A DNA stretch of 17,593 nt from CAZDAW01 sp964503685 (GTDB taxonomy: Bacteria > Chloroflexota > Anaerolineae > Anaerolineales > Anaerolineaceae), in NCBI GenBank assembly GCA_964503685.1, contig CAZDAW010000078.1, positions 1 through 17,593 of the forward strand. The letters are read 5' to 3'. Positions 6,904 through 13,259 of this stretch are shown here, in pieces; positions within the stretch are counted from its first letter, which is position 1, and every line of letters starts with the position of its first letter. The notes below the pieces were generated by a model. The model was not told the origin of the DNA. It worked only from the letters and a program-made list of their open reading frames with translations, and ran no database searches. Made by a program: the position numbers and the translations under genes.

Positions 6904-8569
6904 TATAAAAATGCCTCCGAAAAAGAGAACCTCCAATCTAACGCCTAATAAACATTTACCGGAAGTTTCTTCGGATGAAATTATTCCCGATGAATTTGAG
7001 CAGTCATTCAAATCAGATAAGAGGAATAAAAAGATGGATAATGGCGTCATCCCAGACGAGACAGGTGTTGACAATTTAGACATACAGGATGAGAGGGGTG
7101 AAAACGAAACAGAACCAATTGAGGTTGAGTCGGAAATAGGATGGGAAGAATTAGCCCCAGAAGATGCTCTGGAAGTATTAGGCAGAGTCAGTATTAGCAC
7201 AGAGCTTTCTGAAGATCCTGTCAGGTTGTACCTAAAAGAGATTGGTCAAATACAATTATTGGATGCTGATAGTGAGTTTCGCCTTGCTGCGCGCATCGAA
7301 GCGCACCGCAGGATCGTATCATACACGAAATTGTCACCTCGTTTAAAAAATGAAACCTCGATTCATTTTCAGTTATACAAGATATTATTGGATGAACTGG
7401 AAGAAAATTACGAACGACTATATAAAGATACAGAGAAACTTGGTTACGCTTGCCCGGATATCCAATTGATGCTGGCAGAGGCGCAAGTACTCCGTCACCA
7501 ATGGCAGGGCGACGATCCATCATACTTGCGGGCTTACCTTGATAATGGCCTATGGGGAAAAGATCCAATATGGGATGTGGTTGTTCGGAGTGCATTTACT
7601 GTTTTCTTGTGTTTCTATTGTTTACCCCCTGATATTGCGGCAAAGTTGCAAGGTTATATCGCAAAAAAACAAAAATTGCCTCCGGTTGCGAGTATGGTTC
7701 GTTATCTGACAGATCAGGATGAATTGAAAGATGAAATGGATGCGATCAGTCATCGTGCGGAAGAAGCTAATCAGACGCTTATCCGGGCTAATCTACGTCT
7801 TGTCGTAAGTATTGCGAAGCGTTATTTAGGACGCGGCATCTCCTTTCTGGATTTAATCCAGGAAGGAAATCTGGGATTGTTACGTGCGGTGACGAAGTTT
7901 GATACCACGCGCGGTTTCAAATTCAGCACCTATGCTACCTGGTGGATCAGGCAGTCTATCAGCCGTTACATCGCTGAACAGGCCCGTACAATTCGAATAC
8001 CTGTTCATTTGTTTGAATCGATCACCCGTTTGATGCGTGTTCAGAGGTCTTTAGTCCAGCGGCTTGGACGTGAACCAACTCATGAGGAATTGGCTTTAGA
8101 AGCCGGTTTTTTACCTGAAGCAGACGTACAGGCAATAGAACGTTCACGAGCTGAGGGAACTGATTTGGATGTTGTCATTCAACGTCGCTGGATGTGGGCT
8201 GCTGCAAAAGTCCAGCGGATTTTACAATCTGCTGAAGAACCGGTTTCTCTCGAGAGACCGATTGGTGATGAGGACAGCAGCCAATTGGGCGACTTTATTG
8301 AAGATGATGAAGCCCTGGAACCAATGGATGCTGCTGCTCGTGAAATGCTTCGCGAGCAGGTTCAGAGCGCTTTGGCTGCTCTATCTGAACGCGAACGACA
8401 GGTGTTGGAACTACGCTTTGGTTTGATCGATGGCAAAGATCATACGCTCGAGGAGGTTAGCCGGTACTTTAATGTGACGCGTGAACGGATTCGTCAGATA
8501 GAAGCGAAGGCTTTACGGAAACTTAGACATCCTACCCGCAGCCGTCACTTGCGCGAGTATCTTGGTTAA
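6899..8569 (+). CDS. rpoD: primary sigma-70 factor of RNA polymerase
   Basis: Encodes a 556-residue group 1 sigma factor that directs RNA polymerase to -35/-10 promoters of housekeeping genes. The N-terminal 100 residues are acidic and low in complexity, in place of a recognisable region 1.1. Region 1.2 is at about 103-136 (EDPVRLYLKEIG). A long divergent non-conserved region fills about 137-285. Region 2 is at about 290-360, with the core-binding and -10 recognition segment FLDLIQEGNLGLLRAVTKFD and FKFSTYATWWIRQSISR. Region 3 begins at IRIPVHLFESI and contains an extra segment of about 25-30 residues (about 411-438) before EEPVSLERPIG. Region 4 ends the protein with the -35 helix-turn-helix (RERIRQIEAKALRKLRH). 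The start is uncertain: ATG 6899 or ATG 6911 (MPPKKRTS); the second fits the putative promoter better. It pairs with dnaG upstream. Group 1 status follows from length, region 2/4 conservation and context. Confidence 0.96.
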   Translation: MIIKMPPKKRTSNLTPNKHLPEVSSDEIIPDEFEQSFKSDKRNKKMDNGVIPDETGVDNLDIQDERGENETEPIEVESEIGWEELAPEDALEVLGRVSISTELSEDPVRLYLKEIGQIQLLDADSEFRLAARIEAHRRIVSYTKLSPRLKNETSIHFQLYKILLDELEENYERLYKDTEKLGYACPDIQLMLAEAQVLRHQWQGDDPSYLRAYLDNGLWGKDPIWDVVVRSAFTVFLCFYCLPPDIAAKLQGYIAKKQKLPPVASMVRYLTDQDELKDEMDAISHRAEEANQTLIRANLRLVVSIAKRYLGRGISFLDLIQEGNLGLLRAVTKFDTTRGFKFSTYATWWIRQSISRYIAEQARTIRIPVHLFESITRLMRVQRSLVQRLGREPTHEELALEAGFLPEADVQAIERSRAEGTDLDVVIQRRWMWAAAKVQRILQSAEEPVSLERPIGDEDSSQLGDFIEDDEALEPMDAAAREMLREQVQSALAALSERERQVLELRFGLIDGKDHTLEEVSRYFNVTRERIRQIEAKALRKLRHPTRSRHLREYLG

Positions 8570-8573
8570 TTTG

Positions 8574-8630
8574 ATAGCTTTTAACGCTTAGAAATAAACT
8601 TATCATTTTTTTCTAAACGTTAAAAGCTAT
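8574..8630. repeat. long inverted repeat after rpoD, possible terminator
   Basis: Arms 8574-8594 and 8610-8630 are complementary at 20 of 21 positions (one C/A mismatch) around a 15-nt loop. The stem is AT-rich and starts 5 bp after the rpoD stop. No T-tract follows the second arm (T runs lie inside the loop and arm), so it is not a canonical intrinsic terminator. It may terminate or stabilise the dnaG-rpoD mRNA and insulate nuoA. Confidence 0.55.
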
Positions 8631-8743
8631 TGGATGAAACAAGCGGGAAAATCGAATTGGTTTAATTTAACGAAATACTTTACATTGAGAAAATAATATG
8701 ATATTTGTAATGCTCTTGATATTATTTCTGTTATGAGGATTTA

Positions 8744-8772
8744 TTAAAATTAGGAAAACCTTATGTTATACT
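8744..8772 (+). promoter_or_regulatory. probable promoter of the nuo operon
   Basis: TGTTATACT at 8764-8772 is an extended -10 box. TTAAAA at 8744-8749, with a 17-bp spacer, is a weak -35. Transcription would start near 8779, about 31 nt before the nuoA ATG. The AT-rich spacer upstream (8631-8743) shows no recognisable operator such as a Rex-type TTGTGAA inverted repeat. Confidence 0.6.
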
Positions 8773-8809
8773 AGAGCCCGCGAGCTAAATTTCTTAAAAA
8801 GGATTGGCT

Positions 8810-9166
8810 ATGCTGTTAGATTATCTTCCCCTTGCAATAATATTTGTTTTGGCAATCCTGTTTGCTATATTAATTGTGGTCATTGGCCATACTATTGGCC
8901 CCAAACGGCCGACTGAAAAGAAATCGCTTCCATACGAGTCGGGTGTGAATCCCATAGGGCCAGGGACGAGGCGGATCAGTGTACGATATTATCTGATCGC
9001 TGTTCTGTTTATTCTCTTTGATATCGAAGTTGTATTTTTCCTTCCGTGGGCGGTCGTGTTTCGTCAGTTGAAGGTATTTGGACTGATCGAGATGGGTATC
9101 TTTGTGATTATCTTAATGGTGGGTTATGTCTATGCCTGGAAAAAAGGAGCGCTTGAATGGGAATAG
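8810..9166 (+). CDS. nuoA: NADH-quinone oxidoreductase subunit A
   Basis: Encodes a 118-residue membrane subunit of complex I located where the peripheral arm joins the membrane arm. Three transmembrane helices are evident, at about 5-27, 58-80 and 87-108. The conserved loop PYESGVNPIG (about 39-48) and the helix motif FDIEVVFFLPWAV identify NuoA (ND3-like). I chose ATG 8810, preceded by AAGGA with 6-nt spacing; an upstream TTG at 8804 overlaps that Shine-Dalgarno region and is unlikely. It is the first gene of the nuo operon and overlaps nuoB by 10 bp. Confidence 0.97.
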   Translation: MLLDYLPLAIIFVLAILFAILIVVIGHTIGPKRPTEKKSLPYESGVNPIGPGTRRISVRYYLIAVLFILFDIEVVFFLPWAVVFRQLKVFGLIEMGIFVIILMVGYVYAWKKGALEWE

Positions 9167-9666
9167 AACAGAAACTTGGTAATCTGGGGGTGATAACAAC
9201 CTCATTGGATTATGTTGTGAACTGGTCTCGTTATCGCTCAATGTTCCCGATGTCTTTTGGCCTGGCTTGTTGCGCTTTGGAGATGATGGCTGCCGAAGCT
9301 TCAAATTATGATATGAGCCGTTTTGGAATGGAGTTGATGCGTCCCAGCCCGCGACAGGCTGATCTGATGATTGTGGCAGGGCGCGTTACAAGAAAAATGG
9401 CGCCTGTTGTTCGCCGTTTATATGACCAAATGCCGGACCCAAAATGGGTCATTGCCATGGGGGATTGCGCATCTTGTGGTGGTGTTTTTAATAATTATGC
9501 GGTTGTGCAAGGGGTTGATGAAGTCCTACCGGTTGATGTGTATGTTGCTGGTTGTCCTCCACGTCCAGAAGGGTTAATTCATGGCATATTGACCCTCTAT
9601 GAAAAAGTTAAAGGCGAACACCTTATTAATCCCAAGCCAGCCAAATCTGTAACTCAGACAGCCTGA
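9157..9666 (+). CDS. nuoB: NADH-quinone oxidoreductase subunit B
   Basis: Encodes a 169-residue cytoplasmic subunit carrying the [4Fe-4S] cluster N2, the last electron carrier before quinone. The four expected ligands are present: adjacent Cys38-Cys39 in FGLACCALEMMAA, Cys103 in GDCASCGG, and Cys133 in AGCPPRPEG. The tandem cysteines are the family hallmark. The start at 9157 lies inside the end of nuoA and is preceded by GGAG (9146-9149). The last 20 or so residues are a variable tail. nuoC follows after 21 bp. Confidence 0.98.
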   Translation: MGIEQKLGNLGVITTSLDYVVNWSRYRSMFPMSFGLACCALEMMAAEASNYDMSRFGMELMRPSPRQADLMIVAGRVTRKMAPVVRRLYDQMPDPKWVIAMGDCASCGGVFNNYAVVQGVDEVLPVDVYVAGCPPRPEGLIHGILTLYEKVKGEHLINPKPAKSVTQTA

Positions 9667-9687
9667 ATTCTTGATGGATGCTTTCTC

Positions 9688-10200
9688 ATGGATAAGAACA
9701 CCAAAATACTAGTCGATGCTTTTCAACAACAATTTAACATTCAACTCGATGAATTTCGAGATCAGGTCACTTTATTAATTGAAGCGAAATATATTGTTGA
9801 AGCCAGCCGATTGTTGAAAGAAAAATTTGGTTTTGATCGTCTTTCATCGATCACTGCTGTAGATTATTGGCCTGATGATGAACCGCGTTTTCACGTGGTC
9901 TATCATTATTATTCATCTACGGTCAACGACTATTTATGTCTTCGAGTGCCTTTGGCAGGAGATTCGCCTTCAATTCAAACCATTGAAACGATTTTCCCCA
10001 ATGCAAATTGGCCCGAACGTGAGGTTTGGGATATGTTTGGTATTCGTTTCGAAGGGCATTCAGATATGCGCCGGATACTGATGCCTTTTGACTGGCAGGG
10101 ACATCCACAGCGGAAGGATTATCCCTTAGGCTACGAGGAAGTTCAATTCACGTTCAACTTTGATGATATAGACCGGCATAAATCATATGCGAAAGATTAA
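9688..10200 (+). CDS. nuoC: NADH-quinone oxidoreductase subunit C
   Basis: Encodes a 170-residue peripheral-arm subunit (30-kDa subunit family) without cofactors, packing against NuoD near the quinone chamber. The family signature is clear at about 107-147: NWPEREVWDMFGIRFEGH, then RRILMPFDWQGHPQRKDYPLG. It is a compact stand-alone NuoC, not fused to NuoD as in E. coli and some other bacteria. The Shine-Dalgarno before ATG 9688 is weak. A 37-bp spacer separates it from nuoD. Confidence 0.96.
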   Translation: MDKNTKILVDAFQQQFNIQLDEFRDQVTLLIEAKYIVEASRLLKEKFGFDRLSSITAVDYWPDDEPRFHVVYHYYSSTVNDYLCLRVPLAGDSPSIQTIETIFPNANWPEREVWDMFGIRFEGHSDMRRILMPFDWQGHPQRKDYPLGYEEVQFTFNFDDIDRHKSYAKD

Positions 10201-10237
10201 TTTATGGTAGATTGAGGACTTCTTTCGGAGAAAACAG

Positions 10238-11467
10238 ATGACTGAAATTTTAGAAGCCTCCCTGGAAGAAATAAAGCACCTGGTTTCAGATCGTGCGTTG
10301 TCAGGCGATACGGTCATTCTTAATATGGGCCCGCAACACCCCAGCACCCATGGTGTTTTACGTTTGATATTGGAACTGGACGGAGAGATTGTGGTTAACT
10401 GTATTCCCGATGTGGGTTTCTTACACACGGGTGTTGAAAAGAACATGGAATCCAAAACATATTTGCAGGCTGAAGTGATGACAGACCGTCTGGATTACAT
10501 GAATACAGTTGGCAATAATTTTGTGTATTGTATGGCGGTTGAAAAACTGGTTGATCATGATGTTCCGCCGCGTGCCCAGGCAATCAGAGTGATTTTGGCA
10601 GAATTACAGCGCATTGCTTCTCATTTGCTCTGGTTGGGTACTCACGCTTTGGATTTAGGCGCGATCACACCTTTCTGGTATTGTATGCGCGAGCGGGAGA
10701 TGATTCTGGATATCTTTGAAATGGTATCTGGTCAACGAATGATGACTACCTATATTCGCCCGGGCGGTGTTTGGCGGGATGTGCCGGTAGAGTTTGACGA
10801 AGCAGTCCGTTCTTTTGTGAAAATTATGCCTTCTCGGGTAGATCAGTATGAATCGATGTTGACCAAAGCTCCAATTTTCATTGATCGAACGAAAGGCATT
10901 GGTAAGCTTTCTAAGGAGGATGCCCTCAACAGGGGAATAACCGGCCCTATCTTAAGAGCAGCAGGGGTGCCATTTGATTTGCGCAAGGCGCGTCCATACT
11001 CTGGTTATGAACAATATGATTTTGATATCCCGACGCAAACTGCCAGTGATGTCTATGCACGATATCAGGTCAGAGTTGAAGAGATGCGTCAATCGACCCG
11101 GATTATTGATCAGGCGTTACGAAAAATGCCTTTTGGACCGGTTAAGAGTTCAAATCGCAAATTTGTTGCACCACCGCGTTCTGAAATTGGGGTTAGCATG
11201 GAAGCTCTGATTCATCATTTCAAGTTATGGACGGAGGGTTTCTCTGCTCCAAAAGGTAGCGTTTATGTGGCGGCAGAGTCTCCAAGAGGTGAGTTGGGTG
11301 TTTTTCTTGAGGGGGATGGCAGCCCCAATCCTTATCGTGTTCATTTTCGTACGCCTTCTTTTATGAATCTGCAATCACTGCCGTTAATGAGCCGGGGACA
11401 TTTTATAGCTGACCTGGTTGCCATTGCCGGCAGTATTGACCTTGTTTTGGGAGATGTTGATCGGTGA
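10238..11467 (+). CDS. nuoD: NADH-quinone oxidoreductase subunit D
   Basis: Encodes a 409-residue peripheral-arm subunit (49-kDa family, related to the large subunit of NiFe hydrogenases) that forms most of the quinone-binding site. GPQHPSTHG at 31-39 supplies the loop histidine (His38), and Tyr87 in DRLDYMN matches the tyrosine that contacts the quinone head group in characterised enzymes. The NiFe-ligand cysteines of hydrogenases are absent, as expected for complex I. The C-terminus VLGDVDR is typical. The start has a good Shine-Dalgarno (CGGAG, 10226-10230). The stop overlaps the nuoE GTG start by 4 bp. Confidence 0.98.
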   Translation: MTEILEASLEEIKHLVSDRALSGDTVILNMGPQHPSTHGVLRLILELDGEIVVNCIPDVGFLHTGVEKNMESKTYLQAEVMTDRLDYMNTVGNNFVYCMAVEKLVDHDVPPRAQAIRVILAELQRIASHLLWLGTHALDLGAITPFWYCMREREMILDIFEMVSGQRMMTTYIRPGGVWRDVPVEFDEAVRSFVKIMPSRVDQYESMLTKAPIFIDRTKGIGKLSKEDALNRGITGPILRAAGVPFDLRKARPYSGYEQYDFDIPTQTASDVYARYQVRVEEMRQSTRIIDQALRKMPFGPVKSSNRKFVAPPRSEIGVSMEALIHHFKLWTEGFSAPKGSVYVAAESPRGELGVFLEGDGSPNPYRVHFRTPSFMNLQSLPLMSRGHFIADLVAIAGSIDLVLGDVDR

Positions 11468-11976
11468 ACATTCTGGCTCATAAATATCCCGATGAAGTTC
11501 GGCAAATTCTGGCAAAATACCCACCTGAACATAAGCGTTCGGCGGTTATGCCGCTGCTTTATCTGGCGCAACGGGACGCGGGTTTTGTGACCAAGCAATC
11601 GCTTCAGGATATTGCCGAGATTATTGAATTATCGATCACGGATGTCGCTTCGATTGTTGGTTTTTATACTCTTTTTTATGATCAGGCTGCTGGTAAATAT
11701 CGTATTCAGGTTTGTACTGATCTGCCGTGCGCTTTGCGTGGAGCAGACAAATTTTTGGAAAAATTATGCGACAGCCTGGGCATTCATGTTGGTGAAACGA
11801 CATCAGATGGTTTGTTTACTGTTGAAGCGGTAAAATGCCTGGCGGCTTGTGATAAAGCCCCGATGTTTCAGGTGCAGTCTCCAGAGGGGCTTGAGTATCA
11901 CGAAAATCAGGCCGTTGAAACTGCTCTGGCCTGGATTGAAGCCGTACGCGAAAGAGAAAAGGGGAAAAAAGAATGA
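11464..11976 (+). CDS. nuoE: NADH-quinone oxidoreductase subunit E
   Basis: Encodes a 170-residue thioredoxin-fold subunit of the NADH-oxidising module with the [2Fe-2S] cluster N1a. Ligands are Cys84 and Cys89 in QVCTDLPCALRGA, and Cys125 and Cys129 in VKCLAACDKAPM, in the usual CX4C...CX3C arrangement. The N-terminal helical domain (KRSAVMPLLYLAQRDAGFV) is also typical. Translation starts at GTG 11464, which overlaps the nuoD stop (GTGA) and has GGGAG 10 nt upstream. The 3' end overlaps nuoF by 4 bp (ATGA). The tail is rich in Lys and Glu. Confidence 0.97.
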   Translation: MNILAHKYPDEVRQILAKYPPEHKRSAVMPLLYLAQRDAGFVTKQSLQDIAEIIELSITDVASIVGFYTLFYDQAAGKYRIQVCTDLPCALRGADKFLEKLCDSLGIHVGETTSDGLFTVEAVKCLAACDKAPMFQVQSPEGLEYHENQAVETALAWIEAVREREKGKKE

Positions 11977-13259
11977 GCGAGCATATCTTACTTCGGCACC
12001 GTGATATCCCCAATCTTAATCAGCTCTCAGTTTATCGCTCTCATGGCGGTTTTGATGTGCTTAAAAAGATTCTGACCACGATGAAGCCTGAACAGGTGAT
12101 TGAGGAAGTTAAATCATCTGGACTGCGTGGCCGCGGCGGTGCGGGCTTCCCGGCAGGGGTCAAGTGGTCATTTTTGCCTAATAATATCTGGCCGCATTAT
12201 GTGGTTGCTAATGCAGATGAATCGGAACCAGGTACTTTCAAAGATCGTGAGATTATGGAGAGTAACCCGTTCCAGTTTCTTGAAGGATTGGCTATTGCTT
12301 CTTATGCTGTGCAAGCGCATATTGCATACATCTATTTGCGCGGCGAATTCTGGCCGATTGCCTCACAATTAGATCAAAAAATTAGCGAGCTTGAGCAGGC
12401 GGGAATATTAGGCGATAATATTTTGGGGACCGATTATTCTCTTCGCATTTATACTCACCTGGGTGCGGGCGCCTATGTTTGTGGGGAAGAAACAGCGCTC
12501 CTTGAGTCGCTGGAAGGTCATCTCGGTCAACCGCGCTTAAGGCCGCCATTCCCTGCGGTAAAGGGCTTATTTGCCAAACCCACGGTAATTAATAATGTGG
12601 AAACACTGACGAACCTTCCGCCGATTATGGAACGCGGCGCAGCCTGGTATAAAACGATAGGTACTGAAAAAAGCCCAGGCCCAAAAATTTTCTGTTTATC
12701 TGGGAAAGTTGCGCGCCCAGGGAACTACGAATTGCCCCTGGGTACCACTTTTCGCGAGTTAATTTTTAATATCGGAGGTGGTATTCCTGATGGCCGAAAG
12801 TTAAAAGCAATTATGCCAGCCGGCGCTTCTTCATCAATTATTGTGGCAACTGATGAAGCCCTGGATACCCCTATGGATTATGAATCTGTGGCAAAAATTG
12901 GTTCCATGTTGGGCTCCGCCTCTGTTATTGTGATCGACGATACAGTTGATATGAAATGGTTAGTAAATAAAACCAATCATTTCTTCAAACATGAATCTTG
13001 CGGTAAATGCACACCTTGTCGTGAGGGCACCTATTGGATGACCCATATCACCGAGCGCATGGTTGCCGGGCGGGCGAGTTGGTCTGACGTGGTTCTTCTG
13101 GATAACGTAGCCCATCAAATACAGGGCAAGTGCCTCTGCCCATTAGGTGAGTTTTCGATCATGCCAGTAATGACTGCAATAAATAATTTCGCGGCGGATT
13201 TTAAAACCGGGATTATGGAAGATGAAGCCGAACCGTATTTGGGAGTAAAACATGGGTAA
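11973..13259 (+). CDS. nuoF: NADH-quinone oxidoreductase subunit F
   Basis: Encodes a 428-residue subunit that binds NADH, FMN and the [4Fe-4S] cluster N3, the entry point of electrons into complex I. Visible motifs are the glycine-rich LRGRGGAGFPAGVKW (51-65), ADESEPGTFKDREIM around the FMN site, GAGAYVCGEETALLESLEG (164-182), and the cluster ligands Cys343, Cys346 and Cys349 in SCGKCTPCREG with Cys389 in KCLCPLGEF. Length is normal. It overlaps nuoE by 4 bp and nuoG by 8 bp, so the three N-module genes are translationally coupled. Its presence shows that NADH is the intended donor. Confidence 0.98.
   Translation: MSEHILLRHRDIPNLNQLSVYRSHGGFDVLKKILTTMKPEQVIEEVKSSGLRGRGGAGFPAGVKWSFLPNNIWPHYVVANADESEPGTFKDREIMESNPFQFLEGLAIASYAVQAHIAYIYLRGEFWPIASQLDQKISELEQAGILGDNILGTDYSLRIYTHLGAGAYVCGEETALLESLEGHLGQPRLRPPFPAVKGLFAKPTVINNVETLTNLPPIMERGAAWYKTIGTEKSPGPKIFCLSGKVARPGNYELPLGTTFRELIFNIGGGIPDGRKLKAIMPAGASSSIIVATDEALDTPMDYESVAKIGSMLGSASVIVIDDTVDMKWLVNKTNHFFKHESCGKCTPCREGTYWMTHITERMVAGRASWSDVVLLDNVAHQIQGKCLCPLGEFSIMPVMTAINNFAADFKTGIMEDEAEPYLGVKHG

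Noticed and set aside
7221..7595. 124-codon open frame on the minus strand inside rpoD
   Set aside because: It lies opposite the sigma factor non-conserved region; composition is shadow-like and no family resemblance is seen.
8698..8736. 12-residue hydrophobic peptide (MIFVMLLILFLL) before nuoA
   Set aside because: AT-rich DNA readily produces such short hydrophobic frames; the upstream Shine-Dalgarno is weak and the predicted nuo transcript starts downstream of it.
8631..8809. Rex-type or other redox-regulator operator before nuoA
   Set aside because: I looked for TTGTGAA-type inverted repeats and other clear dyads in this AT-rich stretch and found none.
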